The position numbers and the translations under genes are program-made. Below are positions 26,169 through 34,873 of a DNA stretch of 48,643 nucleotides, one piece after another. Positions within the stretch are counted from its first letter, which is position 1, and each line of letters opens with the position of its first letter. The notes under the pieces are model-generated. The model did no database searches, was not told where the DNA came from, and saw nothing but the letters and a program-made list of their open reading frames with translations. Source of the DNA: a virus; IMG/VR virus record IMGVR_UViG_3300026531_000004, positions 1 to 48,643 of that record. One strand, given 5' to 3'.

Positions 26169-29100
26169 CAACGAAACGGGTTTAAAAGATAAAGCGCTTT
26201 ATAGTGGTACACCATTCTACGTGATAAGATATGCTAGTTTCGCGTCATTCGTGAAGCATTTAAAGAATACAACGACTATAGTGCCTTATGCACCAAAGAA
26301 CAAAGATATCTGTGCAGGCGCTTTATCTACTAAGAACAAGGCGTACTACCCTGTCTTAGACGCCGAAGGTGAAGTATTACCCGATACTTACCTGACCAGG
26401 TCAGCAGCGGCGTTATCGGATAGAACATCGTTGCTTTGTATAGATTTTGATATGCATTTGATGCTGGAGGTTTATACAAAGCTAACAAAGAAGAGACATA
26501 AGATAATAGACAACTTACCCGATGAGCATACTATAAAAGATTTATTGTTTCGTATAGGCTTGGATACAAATAAACTAAACCATATTATATATAAGTCATC
26601 TTCTTATGGTAAAGTTTTAGATAAGAAGGTGGGTGTAGTTAAAACAAATATGCACGCATGGTTTGAGCTGGAAGCACACAAGACCATTGAAGATGTACGG
26701 AAATTCGTAACCGCCATATTCAGTAAAGTTGATGATGAACTACCACAAAAACTCATAGGACTAAATAAACAGGGGCGCCGAATTACTAAGCCTGTGATGC
26801 CGGATATGGCGGTTTATTCTAAAGCGCGTTTAATAGTCCAAGGAACTGATATAGAGAAGAGAGTAATTAGTTCTAAGACTGACGGTTACCCTATAAGCCA
26901 GTTTATATTTAAGAAATTGATGAATAGTGGACAACCAACTAAACCAGTACATCTGTATAAAGATATAAGTGTGTACGAGGAAAACCACAAAACATATAAT
27001 AAGCTACAGCAAACAAAACTAACCCCAGCACAGTTCAGACAAAAATTAGAAAGATTAAAAAGACAACAAACATCAGGCGAGATTTATATAGACGACATGA
27101 TTTATAAAGACAATCAACCGTATATGACTTATGCTGGTTTACTCGATAAAATTAAAAGAGACTATGCAGCTAATACGGATAGGCTATTCTCTGAACGCTC
27201 TGACATTACAATGAACATATCAGATATAAATGACCCCGAACACGGCAAGAAAGATAACTGCTACTTAGTTATTAAACCAGACGATACAATGGCTGTTTAT
27301 CATTTTTCCGAAGAGAGATGGTATCGTGTGATACACAGAGTATTAGGCTCTGATAAGAAAGTAAAAATAATCAAAGATAAGTACATTCCGTCAAAAGGGA
27401 TAAAAAGTTTCTATAAAAACCATTGTATAATAGCTCCCACAGGTACAGGTAAGACATATCATGTTTTGAAGAAAGCATGTTACATGTTGCAGGACAAGAC
27501 AGATAGGACTACAAAGATAATATGGACAGTGCCTGACTATGCCGCGTTGCACTCAATAGAAAGCGAGGCGAAGAAGTTAATACCTAACAACATAAAATTC
27601 AAAGCATTAAGAGCGGGCGTAGATAAGTTTAGTGCCTACGATGATAATGACATTATATTGGTTACGCCCGATAAATTGACAGGTGATCTTCACAGATTTA
27701 CCAGTCATTTAGATACAAGCTCACCTGTTTTATTTGACCCTGTCAGTTTACTAAAACATAAAGATATAAACTTAAATTCGTGGTCGTTTATCATAGATGA
27801 GGTGCACACACTATTTAATAAAGCTGATAGCGAGATTAATCAATTTATGTACTACAGAATACTGCAGCGGGAATTTAAATACAATAATTTAATCGTCATG
27901 TCGGCGGATATGCTACCTGAATTATTACCGGGCAACCATGACAGGGCTTGGCTGGAAACCTCTCAAATCGAAGATGATGCTTGGCATATAGATAAATATG
28001 ATTTAGCTAAACCGAGACATGTGCATGTGACTTATAATTTTCCTTGGGAACCACTATTACAACCTAATGTCAAAGCACTTATATTAGCTCCTTCGCCCAA
28101 TAAGGCTGTAGGTATATACGAAGAGATCACTAAAGTGAATAAGGGTAGTGTTATGTTGTATTTAGGCTTGCCCCGAAATGCTGCTGAGATGACAGTACAA
28201 CAGTACCCTTATAGGTTGCCAGACGGTTCTATAGGTTATAAGGAATACTCGAGACCGTCGCATGATGAACTACTAAATGCCGATGTGGTCGTGGCCACAG
28301 CATTGACAGCAGGTACCTCCCTCTCAAATAAATTTGATTACTGTGTTGTTGATATGGTAGGTATACCGCATGTCCTCGAAGCCCATTCAGTAGAGGTACA
28401 AAAAATATCAAGAGCTAGACACCCAGATGTTAAGCGTATATTAGTGATATCAAACACACGGTTTGAGAGAAACACTTTACCTCCGCTTAAACCGTTAAGG
28501 ACCATACCTGATGATATGTTGGTGCCGGACTATACTAACTCAAGAATCTTGGGTGTCAATAGACACTTAACAGATTACTTAACACCAGAGAAGCTATCAC
28601 TAGACGAAACCGATCTTTTTAAAAAGGCCAAAGATATAGGCAGTACACTATTCAGAGAGGTAGCTGTATGTACTAATGACAACTCAACAGAACAAAGAAA
28701 AGCAGTTTACGATGTTTTAAAAGAAGCTTCGACATATTTCAGACTTAGAGATAAAATACTAGCTCAGACAAAGACATCCTATCAAGGCAAGTGGGGTTTA
28801 GGTTTCGAAGCTTATTTTGACGAAGAAGAGAAACTAGACACAGATAGAGGTAAAGAACATTTAATGGCTGTTAAAGATTATAAGAAATATATAGAAGAGT
28901 GTAGTTGGGAAGAGTATTTGGAGTTTATGAAAACACCGCCTGTTAACAGGGCAATGGATAAAGCACAACAAGATTTGCGTAAAGTTGAAGTGCCTGAAGA
29001 GCCTATCAGCATAGCAGGTACATCGTTAATTGAACACGCCGCAGAAAGTAAGCTGGCGTGGAATTTAGATTTCTATAGGCAAATGCATAAACAACCAGGA

Positions 29101-29514
29101 TTAGCCAAAAAAGCAAAAAGGCAAAATGATCTGTTCCTTGACATCGGCACCAGATTCATTGTTGAGAATATTGAGCGTGATACATATTATCCTATAGGCT
29201 TATTAAAAAGAAAACTGAAAGACTTCATCAAAACATCGAAAACAAAGGAAGCAATCGACCACGCCGACAATCCGAGAATACTCTTAAGCAAGTTAGGCCG
29301 CATTACATATTATCAGATACTACAGGTTAAAGGGGTAGCTAAACATGGTCATCCTAGGGAAAGAGATTTTAAACAGATTAAACATTTTAATGAGCGGAAA
29401 GTGACACATTTTTGTTTCGAGTTAGGGTGGTTTGATCTAGATAACCCTGACTATGTGGTATTGAAAGAAAATAACGATAAACCGATACTAGGCCAAGGCG
29501 AAGTAAAAATATAG
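26137..29514 (+). CDS. Putative primase-helicase: AEP-like N-terminus with SF2 helicase
   Basis: The 1125-residue protein likely primes and unwinds at the origin. The N-terminal third has features of archaeo-eukaryotic primases: CIDFDMH (about 100-106), MHAWFELE (about 172-179) and RLIVQG (about 231). The helicase domain has Walker A APTGTGKT (about 433-440), the DEVH box FIIDEVH (about 550-556), a motif III-like MSADML and a motif VI-like QKISRARHPDVKR (about 755). This build recalls herpesvirus-type origin-binding helicases. The primase call is less sure than the helicase call. The C-terminal 350 residues are unassigned. Confidence 0.65.
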   Translation: MYKMISAILFNNETGLKDKALYSGTPFYVIRYASFASFVKHLKNTTTIVPYAPKNKDICAGALSTKNKAYYPVLDAEGEVLPDTYLTRSAAALSDRTSLLCIDFDMHLMLEVYTKLTKKRHKIIDNLPDEHTIKDLLFRIGLDTNKLNHIIYKSSSYGKVLDKKVGVVKTNMHAWFELEAHKTIEDVRKFVTAIFSKVDDELPQKLIGLNKQGRRITKPVMPDMAVYSKARLIVQGTDIEKRVISSKTDGYPISQFIFKKLMNSGQPTKPVHLYKDISVYEENHKTYNKLQQTKLTPAQFRQKLERLKRQQTSGEIYIDDMIYKDNQPYMTYAGLLDKIKRDYAANTDRLFSERSDITMNISDINDPEHGKKDNCYLVIKPDDTMAVYHFSEERWYRVIHRVLGSDKKVKIIKDKYIPSKGIKSFYKNHCIIAPTGTGKTYHVLKKACYMLQDKTDRTTKIIWTVPDYAALHSIESEAKKLIPNNIKFKALRAGVDKFSAYDDNDIILVTPDKLTGDLHRFTSHLDTSSPVLFDPVSLLKHKDINLNSWSFIIDEVHTLFNKADSEINQFMYYRILQREFKYNNLIVMSADMLPELLPGNHDRAWLETSQIEDDAWHIDKYDLAKPRHVHVTYNFPWEPLLQPNVKALILAPSPNKAVGIYEEITKVNKGSVMLYLGLPRNAAEMTVQQYPYRLPDGSIGYKEYSRPSHDELLNADVVVATALTAGTSLSNKFDYCVVDMVGIPHVLEAHSVEVQKISRARHPDVKRILVISNTRFERNTLPPLKPLRTIPDDMLVPDYTNSRILGVNRHLTDYLTPEKLSLDETDLFKKAKDIGSTLFREVAVCTNDNSTEQRKAVYDVLKEASTYFRLRDKILAQTKTSYQGKWGLGFEAYFDEEEKLDTDRGKEHLMAVKDYKKYIEECSWEEYLEFMKTPPVNRAMDKAQQDLRKVEVPEEPISIAGTSLIEHAAESKLAWNLDFYRQMHKQPGLAKKAKRQNDLFLDIGTRFIVENIERDTYYPIGLLKRKLKDFIKTSKTKEAIDHADNPRILLSKLGRITYYQILQVKGVAKHGHPRERDFKQIKHFNERKVTHFCFELGWFDLDNPDYVVLKENNDKPILGQGEVKI

Positions 29515-29560
29515 AATAGCTTTTAATTAAAGTATAAGGAAAATTACACTATAATAAAGA

Positions 29561-29581
29561 GTAAGAGAAATCTTATATAAT
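29561..29581 (+). promoter_or_regulatory. Promoter candidate before the 29598 gene
   Basis: TATAAT (29576-29581) continues as ATAGAAAGG, the same tail as other phage promoters here. GTAAG lies 10 rather than 11 bases upstream. Confidence 0.45.
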
Positions 29582-29597
29582 ATAGAAAGGAACAGAA

Positions 29598-29933
29598 ATG
29601 GACATTACACATGAAGAATATCTCGAACTGCAAAGCAGAGATAAAAGCACACTGACACCGGCAGAGTTTTTACAGATGTGGCGCTACGAAAACCAAGAAA
29701 AACAAGTTATCAGATCAAGTCGTTACGGCAACACAGCTGAAGAACTTTACGAAGTATTCAGAGAGGACATCCAAGCGCACAAATCGGCTAATCAGTTTAA
29801 GTTAGCTGTAGGCAGAGCGGATTTATCTATATCTCACGCCAGAGCAAGAGCGCTCTTTCCGTTGTTTAAGCAAAGATGGGCTCGCGAATCAGGGCACACA
29901 ACAGAAGATACAAAAGGCGATAAAAATGAATAA
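29598..29933 (+). CDS. Putative small DNA-binding protein with HTH-like module
   Basis: The 111-residue, charged protein has a segment DLSISHARARALFPLFKQRW (about 76-95) that aligns with DLGLSCSQARMAEI in the 33401 gene and NYSISQSRVFKLFDK in the 43861 gene. The pattern hS-x-S-x-[AS]-R looks like the recognition half of a helix-turn-helix, but this is inference from three sequences. It overlaps the polymerase start and has a strong ribosome site (AGAAAGGAACAGAA). A regulator or polymerase partner is possible. Confidence 0.5.
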   Translation: MDITHEEYLELQSRDKSTLTPAEFLQMWRYENQEKQVIRSSRYGNTAEELYEVFREDIQAHKSANQFKLAVGRADLSISHARARALFPLFKQRWARESGHTTEDTKGDKNE

Positions 29934-31905
29934 GTTAACTACGCAGCCTGTAACAGGGCCACTTAATCATGTATATTTCAGATATATGATGGACACCCCA
30001 GAAACATTAAAAGAGCAATTAGATCCAACTAAACCACTAATGTTAGATGTCGAAACACACAGAAAAGATTACTCAGGAGTGAGAACAGTTCAGCTATACC
30101 AAGAAGACTGGCCCCAAGTACTTATATTCGATACAAACATTACCCCGGTTAAAGATATATACGAAGTAATTAAAGATATGCATATTGTATCGCACTTGAG
30201 TACTATGGAGTTAAGCTGCTTCCAGAACGAGCTCAAACCTGACAATGTTAGTTGGAAAGATTATAGCCCACATAACCCGTTTAAATATTTCTCTGATACA
30301 TTTTTGTTAGCTCGCCAAGAGTTGTATGATCAGACTGATAGTTTTAGCTTAGATAAAGTGGCCGCTATCGTACACAATAAAGATTATTATAAAGATTACG
30401 CGGCTATGTTAGGTTTATCGTCTAAAGACATTGAAGGGTATAAGAAGTACATGCAGAAGAGCTTCTTAGATACGCCCAAGTCAGATAAGAAAAACCAACC
30501 GCTTGTCGAAGAGCAGCTTGTCTATGCAGCTATAGATGTCTTGGTTATGCCTCTTATATATAATAAGTTTAAGCATCGTGAAAAAGATTTCATCATTGTG
30601 CTAGATTATAAATTCATTGATCATTGTACACGATACCAGTTCGTAGGGTTGCCGTTAGATGTACAAAAATGGCGGGAACAAATGGAAGAGCAAAATAAAA
30701 TAATTGCTGAGAGCCAAGACTTCCTACCTGATGGATTTAATCCACGATCATATAAACAAGTTAGAGCTTTATTAAATAGTACTGCTTCGGACGACACATT
30801 TCTAGCTCAGGTAATGGATGGGTCTGATATATGCGCTGATGGCTCGCCTGCAGATGCTTACTATGCCGACGACCCTGATTATGGTGAGTACAGAAAAGAA
30901 GTTGCTAAACATATCAGAGCTTACAGATCGGCCGTTAAGCGCCAAGAGTATTTGAAAGCTTATTATGAACAATATGAAAAATATGGTCGTGTTAAAGGTT
31001 TTATCAGCCCCCGAACCATATCAGGGCGGATTGCTTCAGATGAGATTAACATGACCAACATACCTAGATCGCTTAAAGGGCTGTTTGGTGTAGATAAGAC
31101 ATCGAGCACTAAACTCATCTACGCTGATTACTCGCAGCTGGAGTTGAGAATGTTGGCAGCTGTGCTGAATGAACATTCTATGATAGAGAAGTTTATGAAT
31201 GACGAAGATCTGCATGTGTTCGCCGGCTCCAGGATATATAGTAAGAAACCTGAAGATGTCTCCTACCAAGAAAGGTTCATAGGCAAATTCTTTAACTTCT
31301 CAGCTTCATACGGCGCAGGTGTAGCTCGATTATGCTCTATGCTGATTAAGCAAGCGGGCATCTATATGTCCGAAGACGAAATGAGGCCACTGCACAAAAA
31401 ATGGAAAGCGTTGTGGCCCCAGATGGCTAACTGGCATAGACAAAACGCTCGATCGCATACCAACATCGACACTACTTTATCAGGTAGGAAATACAAAGCT
31501 AAAATCTACACTGACCTTAATGCGATTAAGATGCAAGGTAGTGCCGCTGAGGTATTTAAACTGGCTCATCTATATATGGCGCGTAACTATCCAAACATTC
31601 CAATAGGTGCCGCGATTCATGATAGCTTCGTGACTGTGACAGATAAAGATTATGAGCTGCTCATGGTGACTAAAGCATGGTGCATGGTCGTGGCTTGGTT
31701 TGAAGTAATTAAACAAGCCGCCTATCCTCGATTATCTATGCCTACAGATGTGTTCTTAGGACATAACTGGGGAGCGATCGATAATGATGATGAATACGAC
31801 AGTGTCTATAAGATTGCCGGTACCTATGAACAATACTTAAAAGCCAAAGATATTGTGATATCAGGTGCTATAAGCAGTAATATAAGCGCTTTAAAAGCCT
31901 TATAA
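29926..31905 (+). CDS. Family A DNA polymerase with 3'-5' exonuclease
   Basis: The 659-residue protein is the replicative polymerase. Exonuclease motifs: LDVETH (about 40-45), SDTFLLARQ and YAAIDV (about 199-204). Polymerase motif A is YADYSQLELR (about 399-408), motif B RFIGKFFNFSASYGAG (about 448-463) and motif C AAIHDSF (about 562-568). Motif C has Ser where DNA polymerases nearly always have Glu (HDE); HDS is the form seen in T7-type RNA polymerases. Motif B has Phe at the sugar-selecting position. It is encoded between the small HTH-like gene and the exonuclease. Confidence 0.92.
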   Translation: MNKLTTQPVTGPLNHVYFRYMMDTPETLKEQLDPTKPLMLDVETHRKDYSGVRTVQLYQEDWPQVLIFDTNITPVKDIYEVIKDMHIVSHLSTMELSCFQNELKPDNVSWKDYSPHNPFKYFSDTFLLARQELYDQTDSFSLDKVAAIVHNKDYYKDYAAMLGLSSKDIEGYKKYMQKSFLDTPKSDKKNQPLVEEQLVYAAIDVLVMPLIYNKFKHREKDFIIVLDYKFIDHCTRYQFVGLPLDVQKWREQMEEQNKIIAESQDFLPDGFNPRSYKQVRALLNSTASDDTFLAQVMDGSDICADGSPADAYYADDPDYGEYRKEVAKHIRAYRSAVKRQEYLKAYYEQYEKYGRVKGFISPRTISGRIASDEINMTNIPRSLKGLFGVDKTSSTKLIYADYSQLELRMLAAVLNEHSMIEKFMNDEDLHVFAGSRIYSKKPEDVSYQERFIGKFFNFSASYGAGVARLCSMLIKQAGIYMSEDEMRPLHKKWKALWPQMANWHRQNARSHTNIDTTLSGRKYKAKIYTDLNAIKMQGSAAEVFKLAHLYMARNYPNIPIGAAIHDSFVTVTDKDYELLMVTKAWCMVVAWFEVIKQAAYPRLSMPTDVFLGHNWGAIDNDDEYDSVYKIAGTYEQYLKAKDIVISGAISSNISALKAL

Positions 31906-31909
31906 CACT

Positions 31910-31954
31910 ATTCCGCGTATGTATGCGCATATTACTATGCCTTAAACGCGGAAT
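31910..31954. repeat. Nested palindromic element D
   Basis: Arms ATTCCGCGT (31910-31918) and ACGCGGAAT (31946-31954). The core has TATGCGCATA and TACTATGCCTTAAA. The 23 bases starting at GCGGAAT are identical to those after element A (19405-19427). It lies 5 bases after the polymerase stop. Confidence 0.75.
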
Positions 31955-31982
31955 TTATTATATTAAATTTTAGGAGATTAAG

Positions 31983-32273
31983 ATGGAAGTTGTAATAATA
32001 GATAACTATATTAAAGACAGCAGAGAGTGGGCATTCGATGAACTTACCGACTTCGCCAAGGCTAATTTACTTAAACCCGAACATAAAGATTGGTTAGCGT
32101 CATCAAAAAATGATAAAGCGTATCTGATAGCTGATGACGATGAACTTGTTTATTTCTTGGTTGAGTGCGATGAGCGGTTCGAGAAACAGATGATGGATCA
32201 TTTTAGTGCTAATTACGGGACTACGATGGCTTGGGTCTGGAACACAGAAAAAGAAACATGGGAGATGATATGA
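31983..32273 (+). CDS. Acidic protein of unknown function
   Basis: The 96-residue acidic protein (beta start MEVVIIDNYI, middle DDDELVYFLVECDERFEKQ, aromatic end MAWVWNTEKETWEMI) was not recognised. It lies between polymerase and exonuclease, starts behind TTAGGAGATTAAG and ends in an ATGA overlap with the exonuclease, so it is likely co-produced with the replication enzymes. Confidence 0.65.
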   Translation: MEVVIIDNYIKDSREWAFDELTDFAKANLLKPEHKDWLASSKNDKAYLIADDDELVYFLVECDERFEKQMMDHFSANYGTTMAWVWNTEKETWEMI

Positions 32274-33319
32274 GTCTATTTAAAGAAAAAGAAGCTATTG
32301 AGCCTTGGAATATAACTGATCAAGTTAAAGAGCGCGATGCCAACACGCCTGAACTGGATATGCATATTCCTTGGCTGGATGGAGAAACGGAGGCCACGCC
32401 TGTTAAGCCTCCCATCGACAGAGAAGTCAGTGTGGTCATTGATGCTGACTCTATTTTGTATATGGCCGCACATGTCGGTGATAATAATTATGTTCCTCAA
32501 GAACCTAAGAGATCAGGTAATCTTTTCCAAGACACAGCTGTATCATTGCTAGATGAACAAATAGGTACATTTGACGCTATAATAAGTCGTATATCTAACG
32601 ATGTCGCTGAGAGGTTATCATGGAAAGGTTTAGGTGTAAAAGAAACGACACTACTATTCACGCCTAGGGATGAAGTTAGGCGAGAACACGGGCTGCGACC
32701 TAATTTTCGTTATCAGTTAATGAACGACTATAATGATTTTATGACTGATGTCTATAAGCACATGGACGGGTTCGTCTATACACCTCTAAAAGGATATAAA
32801 GCCAATAGGGTTAATATGCCATCGCCACCAAATGTGGCTGAGATAATGCAACACGCTATTAAGGTACATAAATATATTTTAGCTGATGGTTGTGAAGCGG
32901 ATGATGTAGCTTACAGGCTGAAAATGGATGATCCTGACAATGTTGTATTGTGTGCCATAGACAAAGATATATTAAATGGTACTCCTACTGGTAGTATAGC
33001 ACACTACAACTTTAGAAAAGATACATGGATAACTACCGAAGAGGATGATGCGTGGTTATTTGTGTACAGGCAAGCTTTAATGGGTGATGCTTCAGATGGC
33101 ATACCCGGCATTTATCGTTGCGGAGCTAAAACTGCTGAGAAGATATTACCTACATGGCTGGGTCACGAGGAAAGCTGGCGTGCTGTCTTAGATGAATATC
33201 TTCAGCGCGGTTATACAGAAGAATATGCAGTGTTGATGTTCCGCCTGGTATATCTGGGCCAGTTCACATCAAAGGGCGATATACAATTATGGTCGCCTCA
33301 ATTTACAATAAAAGATTAA
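32270..33319 (+). CDS. 5'-3' exonuclease (FEN/PIN family)
   Basis: The 349-residue protein removes RNA primers or degrades DNA 5' ends. VVIDADSILYMAA supplies the first acidic residues, GCEADDVAY and CAIDKDI the central cluster, and GDASDGIPGIYRCGAKTAEKIL is the helix-hairpin-helix/H3TH segment typical of the family. The start is ATG 32270 in an ATGA overlap; the in-frame start at 32231 lies inside the upstream gene. The first 60 residues ahead of the nuclease core are extra and unassigned. Confidence 0.88.
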   Translation: MSLFKEKEAIEPWNITDQVKERDANTPELDMHIPWLDGETEATPVKPPIDREVSVVIDADSILYMAAHVGDNNYVPQEPKRSGNLFQDTAVSLLDEQIGTFDAIISRISNDVAERLSWKGLGVKETTLLFTPRDEVRREHGLRPNFRYQLMNDYNDFMTDVYKHMDGFVYTPLKGYKANRVNMPSPPNVAEIMQHAIKVHKYILADGCEADDVAYRLKMDDPDNVVLCAIDKDILNGTPTGSIAHYNFRKDTWITTEEDDAWLFVYRQALMGDASDGIPGIYRCGAKTAEKILPTWLGHEESWRAVLDEYLQRGYTEEYAVLMFRLVYLGQFTSKGDIQLWSPQFTIKD

Positions 33320-33360
33320 AAACTACAATGGATTTAAGATAGGTGTAAACACATTTATGG

Positions 33361-33366
33361 TATAAT
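33361..33366 (+). promoter_or_regulatory. Promoter candidate before the 33401 gene
   Basis: TATAAT follows ATGG and continues TATAAATAT. The upstream box at the standard spacing is GTAAA rather than TTMAG, so it is a weaker match. It starts the modification-island side of the genome. Confidence 0.45.
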
Positions 33367-33400
33367 TATAAATATAAAAACAATATAGAAAGGATTTAAA

Positions 33401-34027
33401 ATGAATAAGAACCCGTTGAATACTAAACCAGCAGGGAACCCCCTAACAAGCAAGCCAAGTACTGAAACTAAGCCGGCTGATGCAGGTAAAGTAGTAGAGA
33501 CAAAGCCAAGTACTGAAACTAAGCCGGCTGATGCAGGTAAAGTAGTAGAGACAAAGCCAAGTACTGAAACAACCACCAAACCGAAAAGAGACTATGTTGG
33601 TACACCAAACGAGGTGTTTTTAGAGATTTTACCTGATGAGAGAATTTCAAGACACAAAGCATTGAAGCTGGTTAGAGATTTAGGATTATCTTGTTCTCAA
33701 GCAAGAATGGCTGAGATCATCGAGCTTAAATACGGACCAGAACCAGAGAGAGAAAAGAAAAACAAAAACACATCGACTAGTAAAATCGAAAGAGAAAAAA
33801 AGAGAAAAGAGGCAGAGGAAAAAGCATTGGCTATCGTAAGAGCTAAGCGTGAAGCAGCTAAGAAAGGAGAACCCGTAGATGGTTACAAGGCGGAAGTATA
33901 TGTAGCTGCAGAAGATCCTGCAATCAAAACAAGTGATGACTCTAAACTTGATGAAAAGGCTAAAGATCCTAAGTCAGGTGATGACTCCAAACCTACTGAA
34001 AAAACAAAAGATTCTAAGTCAATATAA
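33401..34027 (+). CDS. Lys/Glu-rich protein with 17-residue repeats and HTH-like module
   Basis: The 208-residue protein starts with two exact 17-residue repeats plus a partial one (KPSTETKPADAGKVVET), a flexible Pro/Thr/Lys linker. Residues about 66-110 (EVFLEILPDERISRHKALKL, then VRDLGLSCSQARMAEIIELK) resemble the HTH-like module in the 29598 and 43861 genes. The C-terminal half is strongly basic and then acidic (DDSKLDEKAKDPKSGDDSKP). A DNA-associated or nucleoid-like role is possible. The DNA repeat is identical at all third positions, so it is recent. Confidence 0.6.
   Translation: MNKNPLNTKPAGNPLTSKPSTETKPADAGKVVETKPSTETKPADAGKVVETKPSTETTTKPKRDYVGTPNEVFLEILPDERISRHKALKLVRDLGLSCSQARMAEIIELKYGPEPEREKKNKNTSTSKIEREKKRKEAEEKALAIVRAKREAAKKGEPVDGYKAEVYVAAEDPAIKTSDDSKLDEKAKDPKSGDDSKPTEKTKDSKSI
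33452..33570 (+). repeat. 51-bp in-frame tandem repeat
   Basis: Two exact 51-base copies (33452-33502, 33503-33553) and a 17-base partial third copy. The period is a multiple of three, so copy number can change without breaking the frame. Confidence 0.9.
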
Positions 34028-34030
34028 TGA

Positions 34031-34269
34031 CTTAACCGCTTCGGCGGTAAGTGTTCAAAACAGGGCAGCACAGTTACCCATCAACTGATATCTCTTCCCC
34101 TATTCCGGCTGCCCTGCTTTGAGTACTTACTTGTTAATGTGTTTAGATAAGCGCGAGCGCTAAGTGTCAGTTAATTTTCCTTTCTTGTAAGTACTCAACC
34201 ATATGGGCCTTAAGCATAGTAGCGATGCAGTGAGTGCCATCACGAGCCTGGTGCCATTCCAGGAAGGCC
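34031..34269 (+). ncRNA. Candidate structured RNA (about 240 nt) before the 34310 gene
   Basis: Four stems lie in a row in a 282-base gene-free stretch. Stem 1 (34031-34051) has a TTCG loop on CCGC/GCGG. Stem 2 pairs CAGGGCAGC (34061-34069) with GCTGCCCTG (34108-34116) and encloses CAGTT/AACTG. Stem 3 pairs GAGTACTTAC (34121-34130) with GTAAGTACTC (34187-34196). Stem 4 is a cloverleaf (34206-34269). No clear terminator follows, so it may be a 5' leader of the downstream gene or a processed RNA. No known family was recognised. Confidence 0.6.
34206..34269 (+). ncRNA. tRNA-like cloverleaf
   Basis: A 6-bp closing stem (GGCCTT 34206-34211 with AAGGCC 34264-34269) holds three arms with tRNA-like spacing: GCAT/ATGC with a 7-base loop, GTGA/TCAC with a 6-base loop, and CCTGG/CCAGG with a 7-base loop directly next to the closing stem. 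D-loop GG, a 7-base anticodon loop and the T-loop TTC are missing, so it is not a working tRNA. It may be a tRNA mimic or a degenerate tRNA. Confidence 0.5.
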
Positions 34270-34270
34270 G

Positions 34271-34297
34271 ACTAAATAAACTAGATAAACTAGAGAA
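34271..34297 (+). repeat. Triple 9-base repeat ahead of a ribosome site
   Basis: ACTAAATAA, ACTAGATAA, ACTAGAGAA in tandem, followed at once by ACGGAG and ATG 34310. It is unpaired and A-rich, so it may keep the ribosome site accessible. Confidence 0.6.
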
Positions 34298-34309
34298 ACG
34301 GAGTACATA

Positions 34310-34816
34310 ATGGCTTTATTTAAAGAACAAGAAGTGTTGAATCAAAATCAACATAAACAAATTCCTCTACAAGAGCTGCCGATCAATACATCGATTGGTT
34401 TTTATTTTGACAACACTAAAGAGGCCACCAGTCAAGAGTACGGCGATTTTACAGTGTGTCAAGGTTTAGAGGTTGATTTATCTTCACAGACAGTAGATGA
34501 ACTAATTGAGACAGCACAACCAGCTAGTTTCATTCCGAATACACTGCTTCTTAATAAACTATCATCAGGTGCGATGATTCCTGGCGAAGTATATAGAATT
34601 GAGAAGGTGTGGGATAGATTCCAAAAGTTCAAAGACGGTACAAAAGCAAAAGGTTACGGCTATGCATTATTCCATCAAGAGGTAGGACCTCAGGTAAAAA
34701 GTAAACTAGCTGCGGCTTACAAACAAAAAATAGCTGCTGCGTTCAACGCCTCAGAAACTCCTGCTGATGAAGCAAGCTCAGAAGTTGACACAAACACAGA
34801 CAAACCAGCAGTTTAA
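34310..34816 (+). CDS. Unknown protein, possible single-stranded DNA-binding protein
   Basis: The 168-residue protein has a beta-rich core (TSIGFYFDN, GEVYRIEKVWDRFQKFKDGTKAKGYGYALFHQEV at about 93-126) and an acidic disordered tail (DEASSEVDTNTDKPAV). That profile, plus the lack of any other recognisable SSB in a genome with its own polymerase, makes an OB-fold SSB an attractive guess, but no motif proves it. The leader carries the structured RNA and the ribosome site GGAG. Confidence 0.5.
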   Translation: MALFKEQEVLNQNQHKQIPLQELPINTSIGFYFDNTKEATSQEYGDFTVCQGLEVDLSSQTVDELIETAQPASFIPNTLLLNKLSSGAMIPGEVYRIEKVWDRFQKFKDGTKAKGYGYALFHQEVGPQVKSKLAAAYKQKIAAAFNASETPADEASSEVDTNTDKPAV

Positions 34817-34822
34817 AAAAAT

Positions 34823-34852
34823 CCACTCTTCGGAGTGGCGTGACCAACCACG
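34823..34852 (+). terminator. Two stacked hairpins after the 34310 gene
   Basis: CCACTC-TTCG-GAGTGG (34823-34838) is a perfect 6-bp stem with a stable TTCG loop. CGTG/CACG (34839-34852) follows directly. There is no T-run, so mRNA end protection or processing is more likely than termination. Confidence 0.5.
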
Positions 34853-34873
34853 AACAAAACATAAGGAAAAATC

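Noticed and set aside
33355-33579. Leftward 74-codon frame with repeats
   Set aside because: It is the antisense reading of the 51-bp repeat in the 33401 gene.
34206-34269. Functional tRNA gene
   Set aside because: It lacks D-loop GG, T-loop TTC and a 7-base anticodon loop; only the cloverleaf shape is kept.
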